DNA of 64,000 bases from Acanthaster planci (lineage: Eukaryota > Echinodermata > Asteroidea > Valvatida > Acanthasteridae): positions 199,779 through 263,778 of the forward strand of contig NW_019091485.1 of the NCBI RefSeq assembly GCF_001949145.1, given 5' to 3'. A model generated the notes under the pieces. The model worked only from the letters and a program-made list of their open reading frames with translations, made no database searches and had not been told where the DNA came from. Position numbers and translations under genes: made by a program. This document shows positions 21,515 through 33,700 of this stretch, piece after piece (position 1 is the first letter of the stretch; every line of letters starts with the position of its first letter).

Positions 21515-24100
21515 TTTGAGCGTGAGCCATAGTCATTAAATAAAAATAAAAACTGGTAACACCGGCTGGGGATCCTTGTAGAATTTCATGCAACCGTGAG
21601 CCATAGGTGAGCGACATTGCTTGTGGCCTTGGTATCCAAAGATCACTTAGCCACCGGCCACCTTACAATAGCTCATTGGGTTGCAAATGTATCACAAAAT
21701 ATGTAGCAGGTAAACAAAGTATCAGGATCCATCCTATCATACAGTGTATAGAGAGCTTGTAGCTTGAGCTGGTACATGGCATGTTCTCATCAGACAAACT
21801 CCTTTGGAGTAGGAACGTGACTTCTGATCAATCTAAAGTAGATCCCTGAATAAGGAACTACGTTCTACCAGGGTTTTTGAAGAAGCAAAAAACTGATTAC
21901 TGCAAGAGCAGTGTATGAGTAAGGTCCTAGATAAAAAAAGAGGTTTTGTGTCAAGTGTCTCATTTAGTCTTCCAAAATATCAAATTTGAGTACGAAAAGA
22001 AAAAAGTTTTACAAGTGTAGAAATGTATAGACTGGAAATTAGGGATGCTTGTCTAGTGGTAGATTTAGATGTTGTAATTTGTAAGCGAAAGTGCATATTA
22101 AAGCATGGTGTCTTTGGCCTTACAGTAATATGCCAAAAAAAAAAGAATGATAATTTAAAGATATGCAATTCATTATGATTTCTAAGTACGGTTTGGTGAT
22201 ATTTGTCATTATAGCTAATCTTTTCAGTACATCGTATTTACTAATTGCAGAAAATTGTGATTTTGTGATGCTATATGCTCCATTGAAGAATTTGAGTAGC
22301 CCTACAGGGGTTTATGTTGTAGACAAAAAATATGAAGATTTGTGAGAAATTCTATTTTAAGTTCAGTAACAAAGAGTTTGACCAACATGCAGTGAATGTA
22401 TTGTAAAACAAATATAATTGCTTTGAATAAAATCTAAGAGACAACCTGAAACTTAACTTCTACAAAAAGCTATGAAAAAGGTGGAGATGCAAAGGCAGTT
22501 CTAGTAGTAATTCAAGAAGAAAATGTGTGATTTTTTTATATCGTCTGCGCGAGTTTGAAGAGAGACATGATTTAAAAGCAAAAGATTCAAAATAACTCAT
22601 AGTGGATAGAAATGCCATGTGTTTGATTGTTAGACAAATGCCAAGAGTGCCTCCACTCCAGTTGGACAGAAGGTTTTAAAGTCGTTTTCATATGTGGAAC
22701 CATTGAGAAAAACATTTGTAGGAAACCTTTTTACAGAAGTTTGACTCTATACTATAACCCGTTTTTCTAATAATGAAGTTGAAAATTCTAGAAAAATTGT
22801 ATTGCTTAGAAAAATACATCGATATAGTATGGGCATGGCTGATGTGGTGTGGGTAAAAATAGCACTAGTCGTAATTTTGTTACTTTAGAATGTTACTTCA
22901 GAAGTGATTTTGATTTTCTTTTTTAAAAAAAAAACCCATTTTGATAGACATATTATAGTTTTGAGTAGACGAGATAGCCACAAGCTTGCATTGTTGTAAA
23001 GAAATAAATCTGCACTAACAAAGTACTGAAAAGCAAGGTATACGTAGGGTATAGGAACAAATTGAAGCATATTTTTGGTGAAAGTATGTGTTTGAGTCAC
23101 GCTGCCATTCGTTGTAGATCATTCAATGTAATTAACAGTCTGCCGCCGTAGTATATCTTTTTTATTCCAGAATTTCTGTGCAAATTTGTTATTGAACATT
23201 CATTTTAGAGGACAAAAAATAGCTCCACTTTTTTTTTTCTCTTCAACAGTCAGGTGACTGTCTAAATAGAGGTTTACCCAGTGCTAGACGGATAGAAGGT
23301 TTTTTCGTCGAAAAACCGAAATTAGCAAGCCCTTAATGAAGATCAAACATTTGAAACGATACAAAATTCTTTCAAGCTCTGAATAGTGGACAGTATTTAC
23401 TTAATCATATTATTTGATTTAAAAGTTAAGTGAAATCAACTAATCCATTAACTTTTGGCAAGAAGGGATCCGAATTTGTAGCTATATTTTTGTGTTGCTC
23501 GTCATTGCTAAGTATTTTTGATTTGCTTTAATAGCTTTACGTAGCCCTTGTTCGTTTATATATAAAAATGAATACTGTTAGCAATATTTTATGCATACAG
23601 AGTTTCAAAACGGTTTGGGAAATTGCCTTTAAAAATTGGAAACCAGATGCAACGTATTTGTGGCTTTCTAGTGCACTTAGCGGCAACTTAGCTGAAGCAT
23701 GGGGACAGTTCTTCCATTCGTTTATTCATTCTGATACATTCATATCAGCCATTGAACCCCATTCTTTTATAAAGTACCTTATATGTTTCCATTTCCTTAA
23801 TTTTACTCCTTTGTTAGTTTCTCATATAAACTGAAAAAGAGGTAATGTAGACCAGGCAAAGCCCGCAGAAGAAAAGGGCACGTCAAAGCGATCATGTTCA
23901 CCGGTAACTTACTCTGTAATCTCGCTTTTCTTTCAAATTCATTGAGCTCATCTGGGACTGTAGTCCAAATAAATTGAAGTAAACGTGAAGCTTGGGTCTG
24001 TACCTAGTTACATGTATACCTCTCGTTTCGTTATGAAGGTACATGTTGGTTAACTAATGCCTATACAGCCTAATAAACCTTCATTTTGCACAAAAAATGC
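21515..24100 (+). other. FLN: Filamin 3' UTR region with candidate polyadenylation signals
   Basis: No coding sequence is supported here. AATAAA occurs at 21539-21544 and 21545-21550, just after the stop, and again at 22427-22432 and 24072-24077, so short and long 3' UTRs are both possible. The stretch is AT-rich and non-repetitive by eye. The true 3' end cannot be fixed without transcripts. Confidence 0.5.
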
Positions 24101-24534
24101 CTTTCTCTTGTGTCATGTGTAGCAGTTCTTTTGCACGATTGATTTACCATTAATTTAAGACTGTTCTGGATAACACAATTCTCGTCGGTCGGAAAATTGT
24201 GCTATGTATTTCCACGGGCGCCCTTTTTTTTTTATAATGGAGGCAATTGTGTTCAGCCTCACACTGTCGAGACTTTGGCTCAATAGCCCCAATTAACCGC
24301 TGACGTGTCTTTTGCGATTAGCCAGAAATACAGGGCCCCACGGTTATTATACTTTGAGACTACAAATTTTAAGCATATTCATGAATATTCAAAATATGTT
24401 ACGATTTAATACGTTGCAACATATTCGAGATGGAGATACTCAATGGTAATAGAGGATTTACAGACGACTGTTCACGTTCACAAAGAAGTTAAACATGACG
24501 GGTTATCACTCTCGTCACAATAGCGCGCCAACGC

Positions 24535-25050
24535 GAGGGAAAAGGGCGTGGAGTGTCTTTACCTACATGTGGGCAGACTGTACAAAATAGGAAGCATTGC
24601 TGACTAAAATATTGCATTTTCAAATAGTTGGAAATATGACTTCTCATATGGGATAGAGGACGTTATAAACTTAAAAATGATTCAAAATTTACCACATTTT
24701 GAGAATTTGGGAAAATGTTCAGGCTCAAATATAGCACATCAAATCCGGGAAGGAAAATGGCCGTAGAGTGTGTTTACATAGGCATGTTGCACAAAGGAGG
24801 TTTCCCTGTGGAGCAAAAGAACTGCCCTACAAGATGGCTGCCACGCAAAGCCTGTATGGGAAGTATTGCCAAGAAGAATAATCACTTTCTTTACATTATT
24901 ATTCCCAAGCAGTTGGAGGTATGACTTCTTAGCTTAGCTCTGTGGATAGAGGACGTTATAAACTTTCAGATGATCCCAAATTTGCAATAATTCGTTAATT
25001 TTGTGAGTGTTCGGGCTCATTATACGTAGCAAAACGTATCAAAATGTAGG
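24535..25050. repeat. Diverged tandem duplication, two units
   Basis: Unit 1 (24535-24750) contains GAGTGTCTTTACCTACAT, then AGTTGGAAATATGACTTCT, GATAGAGGACGTTATAAACT and GTTCAGGCTCA. Unit 2 (24749-25050) repeats these as GAGTGTGTTTACATAGG, AGTTGGAGGTATGACTTCT, GATAGAGGACGTTATAAACT and GTTCGGGCTCAT. The interval differs by about 75 bp between the start and end words, so the copies carry indels. No open frame is shared. Confidence 0.7.
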
Positions 25051-26897
25051 CCGTAATATAGTCTCACAAATTCGTCGTGAATCGTCATAAAAACAGTCAC
25101 GATGATCAACGGAAGGCCACGAATGTCGAATGTGTATACGAAGACTGCAAGAATGTGTCAGATAAAGATGCGATTTTATCAGGAATGCCCCACTTTTTGA
25201 AAAAAAAGTCGTTACTGCGCCACGACAGTTTTGAGCATGCTCAAATCTGGCCCTTCCAAACCTATGAGGGCCCCACCCAAATTTCATTAAGATTCTCACA
25301 GATGCCGTCACGTATTTTGTCCAAGACTTTATAGGGCCTACATTTGAAGCTATCGGGGAAAAAAATCATGACAATGTGACCTGGGCTTTAAACGTTGGAG
25401 ACCTTCAATTATACAAACTTTATTTCCAGTCGTGTTACCATGGACCTAAATACTGGAGGGGGGATATATGATAATATATACCCTACTCTTTTTAGTGGTG
25501 AGCAAAAAAATTAAAACGGATTGTGGAAAAATTTTAGGACTTCTCAACGACCAAAATGTATTCAGTGACACTCAAAAAGGAATTTAAAGAAACTGTAAAT
25601 ATATTCCGATGTAAGATACTGCATAAATTTAATACGAATTATAGATCCATTTTGTTGACGGTAAAGAACAAAGTGCTGCCTAGTTCTGAAAATGTATTGA
25701 CGTGCCGAGTCACGGGCAGGAGAGACTCCATTCCTGGGCAGCCGAACTGTGGTAAAACCTGGTCTTCCACACCGTACATGATAAAACCCAAGTAGACTTG
25801 GCCCTATCTAAAGATTGAATTGTAACAGTCAGCGCACACATTATTAATGATTAATTATGTAAACAAAAGAAGTGTCTATACAAGAGATCAGTTGGGTTAG
25901 GATCAGGACAGCAAGTGACCCACAATGCTTTGCGAGTTCACAGCTATTACGTATTTTGTACTTCCTTCACAAAATTGGGAAGGGCATTTAACCCTTCCAA
26001 ACGCTCTGTAAGGGTGGCGAGTGACAAGCGAAATTCAGCAATAGATGACGAGGATTTATTCTGACACAGAACTCCAACCCTACATGGGAGCCCTGTGAAG
26101 ATTCTCACACTTTATTACTTGGAGCATGCTTAGTTGATGTCTACAAGCGGTTGGACAAATGGAACTGTGTTGACCTGGAACGGTCCTTCGAACTTCCGAA
26201 TGCCCCATCAAATACCCCGTCCCCTCATTTCAAACATTTCCAGGCTGACGTTCTACTGTTTGATTTGCAACAAAGTCAGATACTACATCTTCTTAGGCAT
26301 TTATTTCTAAAGCATTATATAGGCCCTAATTTGTCAAAAGGAATCGCATCATGGAGGAAAAAATGTAGTTTTCCCTGTTGACCGTGCACGCGATATGGCG
26401 TTTATTATACTACATGTACATGTATATGGTTACGCTAGGGCGTTTAGCGATAGGCCTAGAAAGATACCAAGGGTGTGTGCTTTTTGGGTTTTTTTTTCCC
26501 TTCTATGAATGACTCAGGCATCTGTTCATTCTTGCATAGACACAACAGGCTACATGTGAGCTGCCTGCAATGTCAAGTCATGCTGGATTCAGTGTTGACA
26601 ATGTATATTGTCTAACTTAATGACCTGCTGGTGCCCTATCAAGGATTAACATTAGCATAACAAGAGGTGCGAATTTGTCCACGCGTGAAGTTTGCTAGCC
26701 GAGGTGAATCGGCCGGAGATGTTGCCGTAATGATCCAGTCCCAACTGCTTGCTGCCAACGCGTGTGATAATCCAGAGTTTCCTCGCATTTAGAGCGCTAC
26801 CGCTACATGAATTATTTTACGTAAGTTTTCAGTCTTGCCCTGGCCGTAGCTCCTAAAAATATAATCCCTTGTTTGGAAAGGAAAGATTTTCTTAAGA
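25051..26897. other. Intergenic, nothing recognised
   Basis: The small open frames here (for example 25077-25334 and 26151-26381) have no recognisable domain or splice context. A stretch near 25450-25570 resembles the G-rich repeat near 57660-57775 (both have a block of Gs, then GAGCAAA and a CACxCAAAA word), so it is probably a dispersed element. Confidence 0.4.
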
Positions 26898-27003
26898 ATG
26901 ACTGATGAGCTGAACCGGAATCCATGTGAGTTCACTGATCTCCAAGCCTACAGGACGCCCAGAATGCGAGGCAACTTCCTGGAAAGCGGCAAGATCACAA
27001 TAG
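26898..27003 (+). CDS. Candidate orphan first coding exon
   Basis: ATG at 26898 opens a 35-codon frame (MTDELNRNPCEFTDLQAYRT and then RMRGNFLESGKITI) that ends exactly at a good donor, GTAAGC, in phase 1. Composition is protein-like and polar. I do not recognise it. It cannot join the homeobox exon at 30412 by any acceptor I see, because the phase-1 frame hits TAA. It may be a 5' exon of an unidentified gene, an alternative transcript start, or chance. Confidence 0.3.
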
Positions 27004-28034
27004 GTAAGCCAATGTCTGTGGATGTCATGTATTCACTCTGCAAGTGGTGCATGCTGAATGTTTCACGTGATAGGTCGATGTCGCTAAATTGCCCAAGTTT
27101 TGTACCATCTGTCGTTATTTGACACTGATGAAGGCCGACAAACGTCCAAAATTCTGTGGTAAGAGTTCCATACACGGACATCACTAATTTTCCCCTGCGG
27201 TGGTTTATTACCGGCAGCCATCAGAAAGTGATAACATGTAAAATTATTTTAAGGTGTTAAAGACTCACGTACGTGTTTAACTCGAGTCTTCAAATCCAGG
27301 TTCGAAGTGCATGCACATGAAATTCGTTATTTGATGCCAGCCCGGGCGGAGTCCTGGGTGGTTACATGTACAACACATACTTTGGCCAATTCTAAGTCCA
27401 AAGTACCGACACCAAGTAGTTGCCACATGGTTATGTTTAATGTCTTTACCATGGCATGGACAGGCAGTTTTGCCTGCTTGTTTAAGGAGCCGTGTCTGGC
27501 CAACAATCCCACGTACGTCTCGAAACTCAAAAAGATACAAAAACAAGAACCAAAAGAAACCAAAACCTTAAAAAAACCCTGTTATTTGGGCTGCCAGCGC
27601 TGGATTTTGGCTTAATTTATGTGACTATATCTGAAAAAGTTTAACTAAGTCAGGCTCCCGATAGCCTTCAGTAAACAGTGAAAGAGAACGAAATTACATT
27701 CATGGCTTCATTGTGGTGAAAGTGCAAAAAGGGTTAAATTATTTGCCAGTTTTCAGACCATTTTCAAAGAAAAAAGAAACAAACTGACAAAACTAATTCT
27801 TCTTGTTTGGCAAAACCATGAGCCCACTGTATTGTGTTTGGCGGCAAACCTCCGGTTCAGTCTCCTTATTCATTCATATAATGGGTGGGTCGCGAGTAAG
27901 CAGGTTCTCTACAATAAAACATCAACGCTCTGTGTCCTCACTTAGCATATGAATTTAATTTTTACTACAATGGAACTGGCGCTCAGACAACCCGACCTTT
28001 TACCAATGGCGACTCTGGACAACTTGACAGTCGA

Positions 28035-28499
28035 GACAACTCGACTGTCAGAAAACTCGATTGAGACAAGTTGACTCGTAAATGCGTGTGCACTTTACAG
28101 TCACCTCATCCACACTTTTTTTCGAAATTCAAAACCGAAAAGGATTGGAGGACAGATCTACCATCTCCTACACCGGAGGACTTGCGACTGATCAACGAAG
28201 CAGCCGAGGCGCGCGTGTACCGCAGATGGTGCGCCACCGTGCAAGTGGCATCGTCCCGGCTGCCTCGCACCGCGCCGGTTGGGGCGGCTGACGCGCCACC
28301 CACCGATCCTGTACATGAATGCTGCGTCACCAGCTCCCTGTGCACGTTACGCCTGGCAGGTCGACTCGCAACGTAACACAAAACGTGCAAATTTGTGCAA
28401 AACACATCGACCTGCCCTGCACTCCATGTTTACCGCGGCCTTCATGCCCGTTGTCTCAGCGGTCGAGTTGTCCCAAGTCGATTTGACAGTCGAGTTGTC
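28035..28499. repeat. Terminal-inverted-repeat element with GC-rich interior
   Basis: The left end, GACAACTCGACTGTCAGAAA and on to GACAAGTTGAC (28035-28075), is matched in reverse complement by GTCGAGTTGTCC...TTTGACAGTCGAGTTGTC (28463-28499). The interior is markedly richer in G+C and CpG than its surroundings and holds a 101-codon plus-strand open frame (28071-28376) with a polar, protein-like stretch that I do not recognise. Confidence 0.6.
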
Positions 28500-28571
28500 T
28501 GCTGCGCTGACCGGCCTCTCACTGGTGATTCCTCGAAGTCGCACTGTTGGACGTGTTTCCACTAATGATCT

Positions 28572-29587
28572 GCATCGGATCGGGTTGACTAGGTCAAACC
28601 GACCCGATACATTAAAGACATGAACCGAATCTGAAACGAAACCAATCTAAACTCTCCAAGCCGACCCGACGAGAAATCAGGGAAAAACCGACCCGAACCG
28701 ACAAAAAAGTAACCGAACCCGAGACAATCCAAACGTCTGGTTTGGGCTAATCACCCTTTGTTTCACACAAATTGTACCGTATCTGTTTTGCGCCTGAACT
28801 TAAACCAGTATTGCATGATATATGTACATATATACAGGTGTACTTGTCAGACGTGGCCGTATTGTGCTATGTCCAAACGAGGCGACCTACGCTATAACGT
28901 TCCTGCATGTCCGCAAACCATGCACAGAGTACGCAATTGCGCATTTCACGATTTGTCATCGTATATGTGCAAGAGCATCGCGGGTACCAGGAAATATAAA
29001 GAGATCGCCGTGTTCTAAAATAACTTTTTCAAAAAGTTTGGACAGCAGTTTTTTCACATGTTTTGTGTATTAAAACTTTTGTTTGAACAAGATTTGTAAT
29101 CATCCTCTCGATTGAACGAAACAAAATATGAGGAATTGGTTACTACATTCCCGTACTTAACTTTGGTGTTTTTTCTGCTCTGTTTTCCCAAAAAGAGAAA
29201 TCGTCCAATCTTGTTGAGAAAAATGCGTAGTTGGCCCAACTGGCTTGGATTTTGTGTGCGGCTTTGCTCGACTGCGTTTCTTGTCTAATCAGAATAGCAG
29301 TACAGTTCCTGTTTTCTGTTTTATTTTGATGTGCCTCGTCGCTGCCACTACGAACATATAAATTTGGCTATGTACCGGTAATATAAAGCTCTAAAAAGGA
29401 AGTTCATCACGTGAATTTCCCTGTTCAATTTTTTGGTTATTTTTGGTTTATTTCGGTTTTTTCACAATATGTATAACTTAACCGACCCAAAAACCACAAA
29501 CGCGAAACCGACCCGATCCGACTGAAATGTTGGAAAAACCGATCCGACCCGACCCGAAGTCGGTATCGGGTCTGGTCGGTTTTGCAC
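28572..29587. repeat. Element bounded by inverted CCGACCC-rich ends
   Basis: The left flank has GGTCAAACCGACCCGAT followed by several more CCGACCCGA-type words to about 28735. The right flank (29480-29587) has the same words and ends in the inverse, ATCGGGTCTGGTCGGTTTTGC. The interior shows no recognisable coding sequence. I interpret it as a non-autonomous element or satellite-like seed. Confidence 0.5.
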
Positions 29588-30411
29588 AACATTAGTTATC
29601 ACCCTCCTTAATCCAGTCAGATCCGTATACACATTCGCAATTCTTAAAGCCAATTCAAAAATGTGCATACCCTACTTTCTTTCCACTTACTGCTCTGCTG
29701 TGGAACTTTATTCATCTGTCTACAACAAGTCCCAATGACACACATTACGTTCTCGTATCTGCCTTTTCTTTCTGTTCCTTTTCCTCACCTTGAATTTCAA
29801 GGCCTGGTGTAAGGTGAATTGTCTTTAATCCTAACCCCCTATGTAAAATCACATTGAAATCAGAGGACTGAGGACTGTTAGGATTAAAAACACTTAAAAC
29901 ATCCTTACTCAGCTTATTTAACGTAACTCTTCATGGCAATGTGCGACAAGAAGCGTCCACAGCCCTGTCGGCAGCTTTGGGCATAGGGGCCACAGAAACC
30001 AGCTATAGGGGCACATTTTCACGCTTTTGGAGTGTCTTCCATAGATTTCCAACAGACTGAAGACCGCGGCCTAGCCCTAGACAACAGATTCGGACGTAGC
30101 CTAAGCTCTCATCAACGTCCTAAGGAAACCATTATAAAGAACGACCAGTAGAAGAGTACTTTTTCGATTCCCGTATCAATTTTCCTGTCCAGGCATGTTA
30201 GAAACTTTAATGAATAATGACCCATTCCAAGAGAATGGAGCAACAATGGATTGTTAATTGTTTCAGTTTGGATTTTTAGGAGACTGCTAACAAAAAATCT
30301 TCACTGGTTTTGAGTGCTACAGCGGTACAGAGCATTTTCATGAATTATATTGTTGCATATTTTCAGCACCAGCTGCTTAAAGGACCAAGGACGAACGAAT
30401 TCCCGTTTACA

Positions 30412-30747
30412 ATGAGCTCCAGTAACTGTCCTGTCGTTGAGGGCAGCACCAACCTATCTACGCAATCCAACGTCCGCACGACAACGAACCCCTCCCAAGA
30501 AGCAGCGACCGTCGCCGCCCAAGATGAGACGGCGGAGGAAGCCGACAGGAAGCGGAAGCGCAGCCGTAGAGAGCGCACTGCTCGGGACCAGGCGCCCTCT
30601 GCGGGTAAGCCACGGCGGGAGCGCGCTAACTTTAACGCAGCTCAGCTCCACGCGCTCGAAAGGCTCTTCGAAGATCAGAAATACCCTGATGGTGACCTGC
30701 GGGCAAAGATTGCGCAGAGGTTGGAACTGAACGAGGAACGTGTACAG
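30412..30747 (+). CDS. Homeobox gene exon 1: N-terminus and homeodomain residues 1-46
   Basis: 112 codons ending in phase 0 at donor GTAAAA. The start is chosen at the ATG in TACAATGAGC, because upstream in-frame codons extend only across a likely acceptor (TTTTCAG at 30366). It encodes a Thr/Ser-rich leader, the basic run at residues 46-57, and the homeodomain through ...NEERVQ. Confidence 0.85.
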
Positions 30748-33700
30748 GTAAAAAGCCAATTATTTCGATTTACCACCAGCTTTACCTGTTGGCCAGTTGG
30801 GACGCACTGCCATTCAAGACGGCAGTAGCCACACACAAAAGCTTTTTTCTTTTCTTTCACTTTTTGCACTCATGAAGATGTCTACAAACCCATGCTAGAT
30901 GCAACTCGCCTGGTGGGAATTCCTAATAATTATGTTCCACTCATGATCGTTGGGCGTAATTTACGGCACATCACCACGGGCTTAAATCCTGGGGATGGCC
31001 CGGGTATATACTGTATATATAAACATGTGTACCCCCATCCTGTCACCAATGTAATGAGTCATTTTGATCGCCCCGACGTTTTACTGGTGATAAACAAAAA
31101 TTGGCGCAGAAGTTGTTTCGAGCTTTCCGTACGCTGACGTGCTTTGTTCACAAATTAGCTCACTGTAGGAATTAGGTCCGTCCCCATGCATCCTCCCCAT
31201 CCACTTGCTGGCACAGTTTTATTACAATTCACTTCAAAACATCTAATCTTGCCAGATTTATTCCCAATGCCCCGTGTACTATATATACCACTTATCATGT
31301 GATGTATTGTGATTTGCAACTACGTGTCCTTGAGTCATGGCCCATGGCTTCGTCGAATACACAGGACTTACGGTAAATTGTGGCAATGTCATATTCATAA
31401 TGTCATATTCAAGAACAACCGACACATTACAATGTATTTGTGTATCTGGAGGCAGGGTCACGGGGGACCATGGGATGCAGTGGCGTACCGTGCGTATCCC
31501 CCCCCACCTCCACCGGATATCCGTTGAACCACCCTACCCCGTTTGAAATTTTGAAATGAATAAAAATCGTACAGCTGAGTATATACCGGTACACGCCGTG
31601 GTTGACATGATTCCACCGCACAAGAGAAAAACGTGTACGCCCCTGGTGAACCTTCTACCCACCATCCTCAGTTACACTGCTTGGATGGGAAGAGTAATGT
31701 GCCCCTTTTTCAAGGAGCTGCTAAAACAAAACTAATTTTTGTGCAGAGCACACTCGCGAAGAGCCCAGGTCAAGTATTGTAACAACAAGTTATTTTTAGC
31801 TGGTAACTTTCGGCGCTTTAAAGGACTTAAAACTCTATGAATCAAAAGCAAATCTGGCATCAATAACAACTCACTATGCAGGAAGTAAAGGAAATCATGA
31901 AGTATTTTTCTGTCTGGCTTACCTAGATATGGTTCCAGAATCGACGAGCCAAGTACAAACGTCAGCAGCGAGAAGGCGGCAGCACGGTCTTGGATGAACC
32001 CTCTCCGCTAGTAACTTACGAGTTTGGTCAACCGTCCTCGATGGACTACATACCCCCGCAGCTGGATGCAGACATGCTTGGGCCTGGACCCTGCACCGTA
32101 CGCTCCTTTCCCCAGCCAAACGTTAGCCTCGTCAACTCTCACGTTGACACGGCCGATAATAGGCCGACTTCTGAACAAGCAACGAACATCTCCGTGGACA
32201 AGCAGGAAGGCGCCACAATCGGTTTTGCTCCATTCGCGAACGGTCCATCAAAGTCCCAGGTGAGGCATCATCCGGAGAGTAATGACAACAAGCCTTGCAA
32301 CACGACCGAGTGGCTCAGCTTGAGCGAACCAAGTCCAGAAGCCAGAGGCCCACACTTTGTAAATGATCCCCACTATACGACGCAAGAACAGCAAAGGTAA
32401 ATTTCATGTGCTATTCTTTGACAACGAAGCATACGCATGCATAGGCCTAGTATCTTTGTGTAGGATGGCTAAGTTTGCCTTATAGTTACAGAATCCTCGT
32501 GAACAGAAAATAGGTAAAAACGGCACTGCCGATAATCAGAGGAACATAATACATGTACATGTATACTCAACTCCAGAGACCATAAGTGAACGCAAACTTT
32601 CCTCTCATAAAATCATGGTTAATTTTTAAAAAAGGTTGGTCTGTTTAAATTCTATATCCATGGACAAGCACAGATATAACATAAATAAAAAACTGAATTA
32701 AAATTAATCATTTGTAGATGTGCACGGAATCTGTATTAAGAATTCGTTTGTTTTTCCCCATAATTGCGAAAGGATGCAGATCTACTCAAGAACGTGCGTG
32801 TGTATACATAAATACATCAAGGCTACTTTATAATTGGCAGCTGGTACAGACATGTGCGAGTGCAAATATTTCCTTGTTCAGTATAAAAAACTTCTTTTTA
32901 AATAGATACATGTACACTGTGGTGGGCCTTTTTTCCCAGACAAGGAAAAGTTTAGTCTGTCTGATCATAATTGACATTGTTGATATGTCTTTTCCCACGG
33001 TCAATCGGAAATTTTATTCTCGATGCATTCTTCCTGTTCCGTCCTGGTGACCGTCTAGCATGTATTGACAGATGTTTGATGAATAAAACCTGCAGTGAAA
33101 CACGTAGTGCGCGCAGAGGAAGCTACGTGTACTGGGTAAATTGATAATAAAACACTGAAATTGGCAATTGTAATTATCTCAGAAGCACCAAAGTTTAATT
33201 TAAAAAAATTAATCTAAAAATTCCTACACCTTTTTCTCTAGTTATGTAATTTCTGGTTTGGGGGATGTTAAGCTAAGTATGGAGTTGCTTGGTTTGGGCA
33301 TTTTTATTACCCTAAATCATGATTTTAAATTTATTTTTCAAGTTTAGGCCTATTTATATTTTTCACTTGGGCCTCAATTTGTGTTCAGCTCAGTCTCTGA
33401 AAAAAATAAATATAGTTGTTTAAACGCAACTAGTCAATTTCATAACCTTTTGATTTAATTTTGTCTAAGAGTGGGCCAGTTTCCCCGATGACCCACTAGC
33501 CCCACCCTCCACTACTGGGAGCTGCGTGAGCAGACGTGGCTTTCACAGACCGGTAGAAGACAAGACCTGGTCGCTTGCACCCCTGCTTTCAGTCAGGGAT
33601 GCTGAGGACTTCAAATTATTTTGCTTGAGCTCGTCTTAACCAGTGCCCTCTGTCAATACAATCGTGAGCTACCCAGGATGCTGCATCCTAGTTTCTTTCA

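Larger units (their letters stand above)
27004..30411. other. Intergenic and presumed 5' region of the homeobox gene
   Basis: No further exon is supported. The stretch contains the inverted-repeat element at 28035-28499 and the CCGACCC-rich element at 28572-29587. A possible acceptor TATTTTCAG at 30366 precedes the homeobox ATG by 46 bp, so a non-coding first exon may lie in this interval. Confidence 0.45.

Noticed and set aside
30310-30411. Upstream extension of the homeobox frame starting at 30310
   Set aside because: It runs across a likely acceptor (TATTTTCAG at 30366) and the ATG at 30412 has a better context.
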